This document shows positions 46,229 to 54,814 of a stretch of 64,000 bases of DNA, piece by piece (positions within the stretch are counted from its first letter, which is position 1; the number at the start of each line of letters is the position of its first letter). The notes under the pieces were generated by a model, which saw only the letters and a list, made by a program, of their open reading frames with translations, ran no database searches and was not told the DNA's origin. Source of the stretch: Weissella halotolerans DSM 20190 (GTDB lineage: Bacteria; Bacillota; Bacilli; Lactobacillales; Lactobacillaceae); contig NZ_ATUU01000005.1 of NCBI RefSeq assembly GCF_000420365.1, forward strand, positions 1 through 64,000, in the 5' to 3' direction. The position numbers were made by a program, and so were the translations under genes.

Positions 46229-48349
46229 TTAAGCTTCTTCATGACGACCATACTTCTTAACAATTTCCTCTTGAACGTTCTTAGGAACTGCTTCGTAATG
46301 ATCGAATTGCATCTGGAAAGTTCCACGGCCTTGCGTTGCAGAACGCAAAGTCGTTGCATAACCAAACATTTCTGAAAGTGGTACCTTAGCGTGAACTAAG
46401 ACTGACTTACCACGTTGCTCTTGACCTTCTAGCAATCCACGACGTGCAGATACGTGACCCATGGCATCACCTAAGTTGTCCTCAGGTACCACGATATCAA
46501 CCTTCATGATTGGCTCAAGAATAACCGCACCAGCAGTCTTAGCAGCCTCACGCAAAGCTAATGACGCCGCGATCTTAAAGGCCGCTTCAGATGAGTCGAC
46601 ATCATGGTAAGAACCATCATACAACTTCGCCTTTAAGTCAACCAATGGGAAGCCAGCTAGTGGTCCGTTATTCATTGATTCACGCAAACCAGCTTCAACT
46701 GAAGGGATGTACTCACGTGGCACTACACCACCGACAATGGCATCTTCAAATTCGAAGCCGGCACCCTCTTCGTTAGGTGAGAATTCAATCCAAACATCAC
46801 CATATTGTCCTTTACCACCAGATTGGCGCTTGAAGAATCCACGTGCTTGAACGGTCTTCGTAAAGGCTTCACGGTAAGCAACTTGAGGAGCACCAACATT
46901 GGCTTCAACCCCAAATTCACGCTTTAGACGATCAACAATGATATCCAAGTGCAACTCACCCATACCAGAAATCAAGGTATCACCAGTCTCCTGGTTTGTC
47001 TCGGCACGGAATGAAGGATCTTCTTCAGCCAACTTTTGCAAGGCATTTGACATCTTATCTTGGTCGGCCTTAGTTTGTGGCTCAATAGCCAATTGGATAA
47101 CGGGATCAGGGAACTCCATTGATTCTAGAATCAATGGACGATCAATGGCAGTCAATGAATCACCAGTAGTCGTTGACTTCAAGCCAATGGCTGCGGCAAT
47201 GTCACCAGAAAAGACTTCATCGATTTCCTTACGTTGTGTGGCATGCATTTGAAGCAAACGACCAACACGCTCACGCTTATCACGAGTCGTGTTCATAACG
47301 TAAGAACCAGCCATCAAAGTACCTGTGTAAACACGCAAGAAAGTCAAACGACCAACGAATGGATCTGTCATCACCTTGAAGGCCAAGGCGGCAAATGGAT
47401 CTTCATCATTAGCAATCAAATCAACTTCTTCACCAGTTTCAGGATCGTTGGCCACATAAGGACGAACATCCAAAGGTGATGGCAAATAATCAACAACGGC
47501 ATCCAACATTTGTTGTACACCCTTATCCTTATAAGCTGAACCAGCCAAAACTGGGTAGAACTTCAACGCCAAGGTTGCACGACGAATTCCAGCCTTCAAG
47601 TCCTCTTGTGAAATCTCTTCACCTTCTAAGTACTTGTCCATGATTTCGTCATCAACATCAGCCACGGCTTCAACCAATTCATCATACTTTTCGTTAACTA
47701 AGTCAACATATTCTTCAGGGATTTCACGTGCTTCCCATTCTTCCCCAAGCTCAGTTGTTGGGTACCATGCTTCTTTAGTAATCAAGTCGATTACACCAGC
47801 AAAGTCATCTTCAGCCCCGATTGGCCACTGAATAGCCTTAGCATTAGCTCCCAAGCGATCCTTGATTGACTCAACTGACATCGCAAAGTCAGCACCCATC
47901 TTATCCATCTTATTAACAAAGACGATACGTGGAACTTGGTAAGTTTCGGCTTGGCGCCAAACAGTTTCAGTTTGAGGCTCAACTCCAGCCGCACCATCCA
48001 AGACCGCTACGGCACCATCAAGCACACGCAATGAACGCTCAACTTCAACCGTAAAGTCCACGTGTCCTGGGGTGTCGATAATGTTTACTCGATAAGGTGT
48101 CTTTTCATATTGGTCATGGAAGCCATGCCAAACAGCTGTTGTCGCAGCAGATTGGATCGTGATTCCACGTTCCTTTTCTTGATCCATAAAGTCCATTTGT
48201 GAAGCCCCATCGTGGGTCTCACCAATCTTATGAATTTTACCTGTATAGTACAGGATACGCTCAGTCGTTGTCGTCTTACCGGCATCAATATGGGCCATGA
48301 TACCAATATTACGAGTGCGATCAAGTGGGTATTCACGCTTGTTAGCCAT
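46229..48349 (-). CDS. fusA: Translation elongation factor G
   Basis: EF-G drives ribosomal translocation with GTP. The 706-residue protein has G1 [14 protein letters not shown] (19-32), the RGITIQSAA switch, DTPGHVDF (about 87-94) and NKMDKMGAD (about 141), then domains II-V, including [18 protein letters not shown] near the end. Third gene of rpsL-rpsG-fusA. SD AAGGAG lies ten bases before the ATG. Confidence 0.98.
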   Translation of the reverse strand: MANKREYPLDRTRNIGIMAHIDAGKTTTTERILYYTGKIHKIGETHDGASQMDFMDQEKERGITIQSAATTAVWHGFHDQYEKTPYRVNIIDTPGHVDFTVEVERSLRVLDGAVAVLDGAAGVEPQTETVWRQAETYQVPRIVFVNKMDKMGADFAMSVESIKDRLGANAKAIQWPIGAEDDFAGVIDLITKEAWYPTTELGEEWEAREIPEEYVDLVNEKYDELVEAVADVDDEIMDKYLEGEEISQEDLKAGIRRATLALKFYPVLAGSAYKDKGVQQMLDAVVDYLPSPLDVRPYVANDPETGEEVDLIANDEDPFAALAFKVMTDPFVGRLTFLRVYTGTLMAGSYVMNTTRDKRERVGRLLQMHATQRKEIDEVFSGDIAAAIGLKSTTTGDSLTAIDRPLILESMEFPDPVIQLAIEPQTKADQDKMSNALQKLAEEDPSFRAETNQETGDTLISGMGELHLDIIVDRLKREFGVEANVGAPQVAYREAFTKTVQARGFFKRQSGGKGQYGDVWIEFSPNEEGAGFEFEDAIVGGVVPREYIPSVEAGLRESMNNGPLAGFPLVDLKAKLYDGSYHDVDSSEAAFKIAASLALREAAKTAGAVILEPIMKVDIVVPEDNLGDAMGHVSARRGLLEGQEQRGKSVLVHAKVPLSEMFGYATTLRSATQGRGTFQMQFDHYEAVPKNVQEEIVKKYGRHEEA

Positions 48350-48418
48350 GAGTAATAATCTCCTTAATTTTTTTGGTTAGCATCAACCAACTTAGTTTAT
48401 AGTATACCGCATTATACA

Positions 48419-48453
48419 CAAAAATGGCTACTGCCATAGAGACTGTAGCCAAA
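48419..48453 (-). terminator. Hairpin between rpsG and fusA
   Basis: On the minus strand GGCTAC and GTAGCC arms enclose a 14-base loop region and are followed by ATTTTT. It is a weak terminator or attenuating hairpin just after rpsG; a TATAAT-like box follows, so fusA may also have its own start. Confidence 0.5.
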
Positions 48454-48465
48454 TCGTTTTGGATA

Positions 48466-48936
48466 TTACCAACGATAGTGTGCGAAGGCACGGTTGGCTT
48501 CAGCCATCTTGTGCGTGTCTTCACGCTTCTTTACAGATGCACCAGTGTTGTTAGCGGCATCCATAATTTCCTTAGCCAAACGTTCGTCCATCGTGTGTTC
48601 TCCACGAAGACGAGCATATTGAACCAACCAACGAAGGCCCAACGTTACTCGACGCTCTGGACGAACTTCAATTGGCACTTGGTAGTTAGAACCACCAATT
48701 CGGCGAGCCTTAACTTCCAAAACAGGCATGATATTGTTCATTGCCTCTTCAAAGACAGTTAATGGCTCTTGACCAGTCGTTTCCTTAATCCGGTCAAAGG
48801 CATTGTACAAAATTGTTGAAGCAGTTCCACGCTTACCGTCAAGCATCAAACGGTTAATCAAACGTGAAACAAGCTTTGAATTATAAATTGGATCAGGCAA
48901 GACTTCAGCCTGCTTAGTATAACTCTTACGTGGCAT
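48466..48936 (-). CDS. rpsG: 30S ribosomal protein S7
   Basis: S7 is the 16S 3'-domain assembly initiator. The 156-residue protein is typical: [20 protein letters not shown] start, the conserved [16 protein letters not shown] loop and the C-terminal [37 protein letters not shown] precedes the ATG. Confidence 0.98.
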   Translation of the reverse strand: MPRKSYTKQAEVLPDPIYNSKLVSRLINRLMLDGKRGTASTILYNAFDRIKETTGQEPLTVFEEAMNNIMPVLEVKARRIGGSNYQVPIEVRPERRVTLGLRWLVQYARLRGEHTMDERLAKEIMDAANNTGASVKKREDTHKMAEANRAFAHYRW

Positions 48937-48956
48937 TCTTTATGTCCTCCCTACTC

Positions 48957-49370
48957 TTAATTCTTTGGGCGCTTAGTTCCATACTTTGAGCGTGAAGTCC
49001 GACGACCTTCTACACCGGCAGTATCCAAAGCACCACGAATAATATGATAACGTACACCAGGAAGGTCCTTAACACGACCTCCACGAATCAAAACAACTGA
49101 GTGTTCTTGCAAGTTGTGACCAATTCCTGGAATGTAAGCAGTCACTTCAATCAAGTTAGAAAGACGCACACGGGCGTACTTACGCAAAGCTGAATTAGGC
49201 TTCTTAGGTGTCATAGTTCCCACACGGGTTGCAACCCCACGCTTTTGTGGTGAATCAACATGTGTTAACTTCTTCTTTTGTGAATTATAACTGAAGTTCA
49301 AAGCTGGTGACTTTGACTTCTTGCTCCTTGACTTACGAGCTTTACGAACCAATTGGTTAATAGTAGGCAT
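48957..49370 (-). CDS. rpsL: 30S ribosomal protein S12
   Basis: S12 is a decoding-centre protein. The 137-residue sequence has [19 protein letters not shown] and [20 protein letters not shown]; the lysines at the usual streptomycin-resistance positions are the wild-type residues. First gene of the str operon, preceded by SD AAAGGGGAC and a leader of about 150 bases. Confidence 0.98.
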   Translation of the reverse strand: MPTINQLVRKARKSRSKKSKSPALNFSYNSQKKKLTHVDSPQKRGVATRVGTMTPKKPNSALRKYARVRLSNLIEVTAYIPGIGHNLQEHSVVLIRGGRVKDLPGVRYHIIRGALDTAGVEGRRTSRSKYGTKRPKN

Positions 49371-49523
49371 TGTCTAAGAGTCCCCTTTCAATTTTTTCTA
49401 TTTTGTCTAGTCCACATTACCAGGCGTATCCTATAGATAGCCTAGCAACATCTATTTAGTACCTTTTGCTCACGAGTTCAGCACGTCACGTTTCCGTAAA
49501 CACCCTAATCACTAAAAGCACAA
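49371..49523 (-). other. Untranslated leader of the str operon
   Basis: About 150 bases of transcribed, non-coding sequence lie between the promoter and rpsL. No protein gene is present. I could not assign a ribosomal-protein binding site, though the length would allow one. Confidence 0.5.
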
Positions 49524-49528
49524 TGTCT

Positions 49529-49557
49529 AATATAGCATCATCGCCAGCGACATGCAA
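49529..49557 (-). promoter_or_regulatory. str operon promoter (rpsL-rpsG-fusA)
   Basis: TTGCAT (49552-49557), 17-base spacer, TATATT (49529-49534) on the minus strand, with an extended -10 TGC immediately before the -10 hexamer. Confidence 0.8.
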
Positions 49558-49678
49558 GCTTTTTTTTAAATAAATCCCTATCTAAAGCCTTTTATTTGGT
49601 CCACAATTCCGGGCGTTTCTTTTTATTTTTTGGCTTTCCCTGCGTTTTTATTTTGAAACCAAAAAGGAGTATTCAGGT

Positions 49679-50065
49679 ATGAATCAAGCCCAATTTTATT
49701 TTTTGTTATTACTAATTGGATTAAGTCAGTCCGATTGGCGATCAACCAAGATTAATAGCTACTTAGCCTTGCCCCTGGCCTATTTAATTTTATATCACCA
49801 CAAGCACGTTTATTTAACGCTTATCATAATTGGCTATGGCATTAGCTTAACCCTAAATACTTTAAGTCATCAACGCTGGTTAGGACACGGTGATTTAGAC
49901 ATCTTCGCCCTAGGTTTGACCCTTCTCCCTCCTTTGAATGGTCTTAACTGGCTTTGGTTAGCTAGCCTTAGTCAACTCCTTTGTTATATTTGTTTGCCCA
50001 CTAATACTCAGCTACCCTTTATTCCTGCCTTGACTTTTGCCTGGCTAGTCATCACAGTCATTTAA
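49679..50065 (+). CDS. A24-type prepilin peptidase-like protein, catalytic core only
   Basis: The 128-residue membrane protein consists of about five hydrophobic helices with two aspartate motifs of type IV prepilin peptidases: D19 in SQSDWRSTKINSYLALPL and the GxGD motif as GHGDLDIFALG (about 69-79). Normal ComC/PilD proteins are about 220 or more residues and begin with a cysteine-bearing methylase domain, absent here. SD AAAAAGGAG precedes the ATG. It lies alone on plus between two ribosomal operons, with no com pilin genes nearby. It could be a reduced competence peptidase (comC) or a divergent one; activity is unproven. Confidence 0.7.
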   Translation: MNQAQFYFLLLLIGLSQSDWRSTKINSYLALPLAYLILYHHKHVYLTLIIIGYGISLTLNTLSHQRWLGHGDLDIFALGLTLLPPLNGLNWLWLASLSQLLCYICLPTNTQLPFIPALTFAWLVITVI

Positions 50066-50068
50066 GTA

Positions 50069-50105
50069 AATAAAAAGACCCGTTACAAACGGGTCTTTTT
50101 ATTAT
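50069..50105. terminator. Bidirectional intrinsic terminator
   Basis: AAAAAGACCCGTTACAAACG plus GGTCTTTTT forms a GACCCGTT-type stem with A- and T-tracts on both sides, between the convergent prepilin-peptidase-like gene and rplT. Confidence 0.9.
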
Positions 50106-50112
50106 CATTTAA

Positions 50113-50658
50113 TTAAATCAAAGCCAACAATTCTGACTTCTTAGCTGATGAGGCAAAATCAATGTTATTTTGGCTCAAATAAGCTTTAATTTCAGCTACT
50201 GTGTTCTTTTCAGTAGGCTTAGCAACTGAAGCTGTCTTAGCAACTGTAATGGTTACTTCAGTCTCAGTCGTTGCAGGCGTAATAGAAGGAACATGTTGTC
50301 CGTTAGTTTCCAAAGCTTGCTTTGATTGAGCTACCAAAGCTTTAAAGGCTTCTGGATCTGAAATAGCCATATCAGCAAGCATCTTACGGTTCAAGGTAAT
50401 ACCAGCCAATGACAACCCATTCATGAACCGTGAGTATGACAAACCATTGATGCGGGCAGCAGCATTGATTCGCGCAATCCATAGCTTACGGAAGTTACGC
50501 TTCGTGTTCTTACGATCACGGAAGGCGTATGACCAACCCTTCCAAACCTGTTGCTTAGCAACACGATAATTGATGTGGCGTTGACCACGGTAACCCTTAG
50601 CCAACTTAAGCATTCTCTTGCGACGTGCACGCGTTACATTTCCACCTTTAACTCGCAT
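50113..50658 (-). CDS. rplT: 50S ribosomal protein L20 with C-terminal extension
   Basis: Residues 1 to about 117 are a normal L20: [40 protein letters not shown] and [21 protein letters not shown]20 normally ends near 118 residues. Here the frame continues to 181 with a Thr/Val/Ala-rich linker (about 121-150) and a final helix-extended-loop-helix-like module, [20 protein letters not shown] then KKSELLALI (about 153-181), resembling HeH/SAP domains. There is no frameshift or stop between them. The gene is last in infC-rpmI-rplT; in Bacilli L20 represses this operon through its leader. Confidence 0.95.
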   Translation of the reverse strand: MRVKGGNVTRARRKRMLKLAKGYRGQRHINYRVAKQQVWKGWSYAFRDRKNTKRNFRKLWIARINAAARINGLSYSRFMNGLSLAGITLNRKMLADMAISDPEAFKALVAQSKQALETNGQHVPSITPATTETEVTITVAKTASVAKPTEKNTVAEIKAYLSQNNIDFASSAKKSELLALI

Positions 50659-50715
50659 GGATTAATCCTCCAGTAATTCTTTAATTTAATATATTAGTGC
50701 TTTCAACGTTATTTT

Positions 50716-50910
50716 TTAACGGCCCAACAAATGAACATAGTTCTTCAAGGTCGTGTGGTTCATCATTGCAGTTCCCCGCAATTGACGACGTTGCTTCTTA
50801 GTCTTACCGTGGAAACGGTGTGAAGTGTAAGCATTGGCTGACTTTAAGCCACCCTTGGCAGTGCTCTTGAAACGCTTTGCAGAAGCGCGGTGTGTTTTGA
50901 ACTTAGGCAT
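50716..50910 (-). CDS. rpmI: 50S ribosomal protein L35
   Basis: The 64-residue basic protein has the family start [20 protein letters not shown] and the [20 protein letters not shown] ending. Middle gene of infC-rpmI-rplT. Confidence 0.97.
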   Translation of the reverse strand: MPKFKTHRASAKRFKSTAKGGLKSANAYTSHRFHGKTKKQRRQLRGTAMMNHTTLKNYVHLLGR

Positions 50911-50934
50911 TGTATTTCCTCCAATAGAATTTAG

Positions 50935-51477
50935 TTACTTAGTCTCTTTGGGTGCAAGCACCATAGACATGCTGCGCCCATCCATCTTTGCGCGGGCTTC
51001 AACCTTGGCAACATCTGATAACTCATCAGCTAACTTGTTCATGACCTTGCGTCCGATTTCCTTATGGGTAATCGCACGACCACGGAAACGAATGGATACC
51101 TTAACCTTGTTACCCTTGTCTAAGAATTTAACAGCCGCCTTTTTCTTGGTGTTAAAATCATTCTCATCAATGGTAGGGCTAAGGCGAATCTCCTTAATCG
51201 TAACAATCTTTTGATTCTTACGTTGTTCGCGCTGCTTTTTTTGCAACTCAAACTTATACTTACCGTAGTTCATGATTTTGGCAACTGGGGGCTTAGCATT
51301 AGCTTGTACTAACACCAAATCCAATTCAGCTTCATCAGCAATGTGTTGGGCGGCGCTTGTCGCCATAACCCCTTGATCACCATCGTCAGTGATCAAACGA
51401 ACTTCACGTGCATGAATTCGATCATTAACTAAATCCCTGTCTTTGTCTCTATGTTGCGGTTGACGTACGTTTGCTAT
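50935..51477 (-). CDS. infC: Translation initiation factor IF-3
   Basis: IF-3 prevents premature subunit joining and checks start codons. The recognisable frame extends upstream of any ATG/GTG/TTG with SD: residues [20 protein letters not shown] belong to the conserved N-domain. The only start with a good ribosome site (GGGAGG, eight bases ahead) is ATA at 51475-51477, giving 180 residues (about the usual 170-180). Rare AUU/AUC/AUA starts in infC are established in other bacteria and support autoregulation, since IF-3 discriminates against them. A short TTG start at 51396 would cut the N-domain and is rejected. Confidence 0.93.
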   Translation of the reverse strand: MANVRQPQHRDKDRDLVNDRIHAREVRLITDDGDQGVMATSAAQHIADEAELDLVLVQANAKPPVAKIMNYGKYKFELQKKQREQRKNQKIVTIKEIRLSPTIDENDFNTKKKAAVKFLDKGNKVKVSIRFRGRAITHKEIGRKVMNKLADELSDVAKVEARAKMDGRSMSMVLAPKETK

Positions 51478-51641
51478 GGTCCTTACCTCCCAAAAAACTT
51501 TTGAAACAATAATAAAAGCGGCTCATCGTAAAGACGATAACCCGCTAATCCATGCTCATAGTGATGTTCACATTATGATAACCCACCGAGAAAAACTCGA
51601 TCAGGTGAACAGCGGGCAGCCGTTTCTTTATTCCTTAACAA
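51478..51641 (-). promoter_or_regulatory. L20-type leader/attenuator of infC-rpmI-rplT
   Basis: The minus-strand leader holds an intrinsic terminator (51511-51546: AGCGGG-ATCGT / ACGAT-CCGCT, then TTTTATT). The same AGCGGG arm can instead pair with CCCGCT at 51611-51616, assisted by GTTCAC/GTGAAC, giving mutually exclusive terminator and antiterminator. This matches the known L20-leader control of Bacilli. Folded by hand. Confidence 0.75.
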
Positions 51642-51647
51642 CTCTTA

Positions 51648-51676
51648 ATGATACACAGTTATTCGGCCGCCGTCAA
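51648..51676 (-). promoter_or_regulatory. infC operon promoter
   Basis: TTGACG (51671-51676), 17-base spacer, TATCAT (51648-51653) on the minus strand. The -35 lies inside the last codons of nusB. Confidence 0.75.
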
Positions 51677-52081
51677 GATATTATTTAAAACACCATTAAT
51701 AAACTTGCGTGACTGATCATCGGTAAACGTATGGGCTAACTGAAGTGCCTCATTAATCACTACATTAGTTGGCGTTTGCCCCAATTGGGCTTCATACAAT
51801 GCCAATCTTAGGAGAACCAAGTCAGTTAATCCCAAACGATCTAGGGTCCAACCAGCAGCTAGGTGGTCACTGATTTTAACATCTAACTGATCTACTTGCT
51901 CAGTAACTCCCGCAACTAGAGTCAAAACCTGTTCTGGTAAGGCTCCCTGCCATTCAATTTCAGGATCACCATTTAGTACCTGTTGCACCACGACCTTAAC
52001 ATCTGCATCAGGGTTCATTGCTAAACTAAAAAGGGTTTGGAAGGCCACCTGCCGTTCTTGATGCCGGTTTAATTCAGCCAT
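51659..52081 (-). CDS. nusB: Transcription antitermination factor NusB
   Basis: NusB joins NusE (S10) on boxA RNA for rRNA antitermination. The 140-residue all-helical protein starts MAELNRHQERQVAFQTLFSL (52079-52081) and has the family ending WTLDRLGLTDLVLLRLALYE and NEALQLAHTFTDDQSRKFING. It overlaps or abuts the yqhY-like gene. Confidence 0.95.
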   Translation of the reverse strand: MAELNRHQERQVAFQTLFSLAMNPDADVKVVVQQVLNGDPEIEWQGALPEQVLTLVAGVTEQVDQLDVKISDHLAAGWTLDRLGLTDLVLLRLALYEAQLGQTPTNVVINEALQLAHTFTDDQSRKFINGVLNNILTAAE

Positions 52082-52082
52082 A

Positions 52083-52520
52083 TTACTTTTTTGCCCCCAT
52101 CTCTGTATCATCATCGCCAAACAGATTATCAGGGTCAATTAATGAACTTGTCTTTGATGAAATCATCCCCTCCACATGAACATTAACATCATGCACAACT
52201 AATTCTGTCATGGCTGCAATTTGTGAACTAACACGTTGTTGAATTTCCTGGGCTACCTTCGGTACGTTAACCCCATAGTTAAGATAAACAAACACATCAA
52301 CGTCTAACCCATCTTCATTCTGACTAAGTTCAACGCCCTTACCATGTAATCGGCGACCAAAGGCTTCTTGAGCACGTTGTGAAAGCGAACCACGTAAACT
52401 GGCAACACCATCAACTTCTTGGGCTGCGATGCCCGCAATAATGTCTAAAACCCGCACATTAACCCGGGTGTCACCTAAGGACTCTGAGTTCTGACTGAGC
52501 ATAATGGTTTCTTCTGCCAT
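52083..52520 (-). CDS. yqhY: Asp23/Gls24 family protein (YqhY-like)
   Basis: The 145-residue soluble protein has the Asp23 pattern VNVRVLDIIAGIAAQEVDGV, then the strand-rich DVDVFVYLNYGVNVPKVAQE and VHDVNVHVEGM. In Firmicutes yqhY sits just before nusB and after efp/accB-accC genes and has been tied to acetyl-CoA carboxylase control; no acc genes are here. SD AAAGGAGGGACAAAGCC precedes the ATG, only a few bases after the efp terminator. Confidence 0.9.
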   Translation of the reverse strand: MAEETIMLSQNSESLGDTRVNVRVLDIIAGIAAQEVDGVASLRGSLSQRAQEAFGRRLHGKGVELSQNEDGLDVDVFVYLNYGVNVPKVAQEIQQRVSSQIAAMTELVVHDVNVHVEGMISSKTSSLIDPDNLFGDDDTEMGAKK

Positions 52521-52540
52521 GGCTTTGTCCCTCCTTTACT

Positions 52541-52576
52541 GTAAAATGCCGACCGGTTGCCGGCCGGCATTTTGTG
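52541..52576 (-). terminator. Intrinsic terminator after efp
   Basis: The minus strand reads AAAATGCCGGCCGG, loop CAA, CCGGTCGGCATTTT. It is strong, yet the SD of the next gene follows within about 12 bases. Confidence 0.85.
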
Positions 52577-52617
52577 TTCTCTATTTGGTTTGGCTGCTTA
52601 TTAAGGCTAAGCTATGC

Positions 52618-53184
52618 TTATGCCCGTGATGAATAAGAACCACCATCATCGGTGTTGACAATCAACTTGTCTCCAGCATTAACAAAATCTGGTACCGTAA
52701 TGACCAAACCTGTTTCCATCGTTGCTGGCTTACCACCACCGTTTGCTGTAGCACCCTTAATGCCTGGTTGCGTTTCCTTAACCGTCAACTCAACTGTTTT
52801 TGGTACTTCAACATCCAAAATTTCACCTTCATAGGTTGTAACCTTAACGGTCATATTTTCTAGCAGAAAACGTAAGGCATCTTGCAACTTATCATCTGGA
52901 ATTGAAATTTGGTCATAGGTTTCGGTATTCATGAATACCCGTGCATCCCCTTCAGCATAAAGATACTGCATATCTGCACTCTCAATACTTGCTGTTTGGA
53001 ACTTATCACCAGGACGGAAAGTTACTTCATTAACTGCTCCCGTACGCAGGTTCTTTAACTTTGAGCGCACGAAGGCCGCTCCTTTACCTGGCTTAACGTG
53101 TTGGAATTCCAATACTCGCCAGATTGATTGGTTATACAAAATTGTTAAACCAGTCTTCAAATCATTCATACCAATTGTTGCCAT
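52618..53184 (-). CDS. efp: Elongation factor P
   Basis: EF-P relieves stalling at polyproline stretches. The 188-residue protein has KOW and two OB domains: [20 protein letters not shown] start, the P-site-facing loop [20 protein letters not shown] (K34 region) and the C-terminal [20 protein letters not shown]. No modification enzyme (EpmA/YmfI) lies nearby. SD AGGAGAACGTAATC precedes the ATG. Confidence 0.97.
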   Translation of the reverse strand: MATIGMNDLKTGLTILYNQSIWRVLEFQHVKPGKGAAFVRSKLKNLRTGAVNEVTFRPGDKFQTASIESADMQYLYAEGDARVFMNTETYDQISIPDDKLQDALRFLLENMTVKVTTYEGEILDVEVPKTVELTVKETQPGIKGATANGGGKPATMETGLVITVPDFVNAGDKLIVNTDDGGSYSSRA

Positions 53185-53269
53185 GATTACGTTCTCCTAA
53201 ACTATTTGTCTTTCTGCACTATATTACCAACTTTACAACTAAAAAGCTAGTCCTACACGTCTCTAACAG

Positions 53270-53302
53270 CAAAAAGCTCTCTTTGTAAAGAGAGCTTTTT
53301 AC
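53270..53302 (-). terminator. Intrinsic terminator after pgi
   Basis: The minus strand has AAAAAGCTCTCTTT, loop ACA, AAGAGAGCTTTTT, just after the pgi stop. Symmetric, so likely active in both directions. Confidence 0.88.
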
Positions 53303-53319
53303 CAAACAAGTCTTTATTT

Positions 53320-54663
53320 TTACAAGCGTGCCCGTAATTGTGCTGTTAAATCTTCATAACCTGGCTTGCCAAGCAAGGCAAACATATTCCGCTTATAGGC
53401 CTCAACACCTGGTTGATTAAAGGGATTAATCGCATTTAAGTAGCCTGAAATACCTACGGCCAGTTCAAAGAAGTAAATCATATAACCCAAGTGATACTCA
53501 TCTTGCTTTTCAATTTCAACAACCATATTAGGTACACCACCATCAACGTGAGCTAATAAGGTACCATCCGAGGCCATTCGATTAACATAGCTCATCTTTT
53601 CACCCTGCAAATAAGCAAGACCGTCATCCGCATCTGACGTCGGAATCGTCACATCAGACTTAGGCGCGGTAATCCGTACTAAGGTCTCAAACAAATTACG
53701 CCGACCATCTTGAATGTATTGACCAAAAGAGTGCAAATCAGTTGAGAAGTTACCAGAAGCTGGGAAGATTCCCTTGTGGTCCTTACCTTCTGATTCGCCT
53801 TGCAATTGCTTCCACCATTCCGCAAATTGTTGCAAAGTTGGTTCATAGTTAATCAACAATTCAGTCGTATAACCCTTACGATAAAGGATATTCCGATAGG
53901 CTGCATAAGCATAGGCATCATTTTCCTTAGCATCTGTTGCCTGGTAATCATCATGTGCCTTTGCAGCACCAGCCATCAATTGGTCAATATCATGGCCACC
54001 AGCGGCAATTGGTAATAGCCCAACTGCCGTCAAAACTGAGAAACGACCACCAACGCTGTCAGGCACAACAAATTCCGTATAACCCTCTTCATCGGCCATT
54101 TGCTTCAAAGCACCCTTATGTGCATCCGTCGTAGCATAAATCCGCTTCTTAGCTGCATCTTTGCCATACTTCTTTTCCAACAATTCCTTAAAGACCCTAA
54201 AAGCAATCGCTGGCTCAGTAGTCGTTCCAGACTTAGAAATCACATTAACTGAGAAGTCACGGTCACCAATCATATGAATTAATGAATTTAGGTATTGAGG
54301 TGAAATGGAGTTACCAGCAAACACAATTTGAGGCATCTTCCGTTCTGCATTTGGGTAAGCCGCATCAAAGTAGTCATTTAAGAAATCTGTTACAGCTCGT
54401 GCTCCCAAATAAGAACCGCCAATTCCAATGACAACCAGTACATCAGAATCACTTTGGATCTTTTTAGCTGCTTCCTTAATCCGGGCAAATTCTGTTTGGT
54501 CATAGGCCTTAGGTAAATCTAACCAGCCCAAGAAATCTGATCCAGCCCCAGTACCTTCACGTAATTGCTTAGCCGCCATGTCAACTGAAGGTTGCATGAG
54601 CTTTAATTCATCGTCATTTACAAAGGGTGCTAGCTTAGATGCATCAAAATTTAATGTCGCCAT
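53320..54663 (-). CDS. pgi: Glucose-6-phosphate isomerase
   Basis: Pgi interconverts glucose-6-phosphate and fructose-6-phosphate. The 447-residue short form usual in Firmicutes has [20 protein letters not shown] (75-94), [20 protein letters not shown], the catalytic [19 protein letters not shown] and the C-terminal [38 protein letters not shown] precedes the ATG. A cre-like site overlaps its promoter. Confidence 0.97.
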   Translation of the reverse strand: MATLNFDASKLAPFVNDDELKLMQPSVDMAAKQLREGTGAGSDFLGWLDLPKAYDQTEFARIKEAAKKIQSDSDVLVVIGIGGSYLGARAVTDFLNDYFDAAYPNAERKMPQIVFAGNSISPQYLNSLIHMIGDRDFSVNVISKSGTTTEPAIAFRVFKELLEKKYGKDAAKKRIYATTDAHKGALKQMADEEGYTEFVVPDSVGGRFSVLTAVGLLPIAAGGHDIDQLMAGAAKAHDDYQATDAKENDAYAYAAYRNILYRKGYTTELLINYEPTLQQFAEWWKQLQGESEGKDHKGIFPASGNFSTDLHSFGQYIQDGRRNLFETLVRITAPKSDVTIPTSDADDGLAYLQGEKMSYVNRMASDGTLLAHVDGGVPNMVVEIEKQDEYHLGYMIYFFELAVGISGYLNAINPFNQPGVEAYKRNMFALLGKPGYEDLTAQLRARL

Positions 54664-54707
54664 AATCTCAAATCTCCTTATTTCATCTTCCTTATTGGTA
54701 TATACCG

Positions 54708-54744
54708 ATTATAACACGTCCACCCACTTATGAAAACGGTTTCC
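54708..54744 (-). promoter_or_regulatory. pgi promoter with overlapping cre-like site
   Basis: The minus strand has an extended -10 TGTTATAAT (54708-54716) and, 17 bases upstream of the hexamer, a weak -35 TTTTCA (54731-54736). A cre-like 14-mer TGAAAACGGTTTCC (plus, 54731-54744; 12 of 14 consensus positions) covers the -35, suggesting CcpA control. Confidence 0.6.
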
Positions 54745-54766
54745 TGATAAAAAAATCAGTTTTCAA

Positions 54767-54804
54767 CAAAAAAAGACGTTACCCAAATGAGTAACATCTT
54801 TTTT
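54767..54804 (-). terminator. Intrinsic terminator after the sugar transporter gene
   Basis: The minus strand reads AAAAAAGATGTTACTCATTT then GGGTAACGTCTTTTTTT, closing the GlcU/RbsU gene. Confidence 0.88.
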
Positions 54805-54814
54805 ATATACGGTA

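Noticed and set aside
48424-48762. 112-codon plus-strand frame inside rpsG
   Set aside because: Antisense to a highly conserved ribosomal protein; no start signals.
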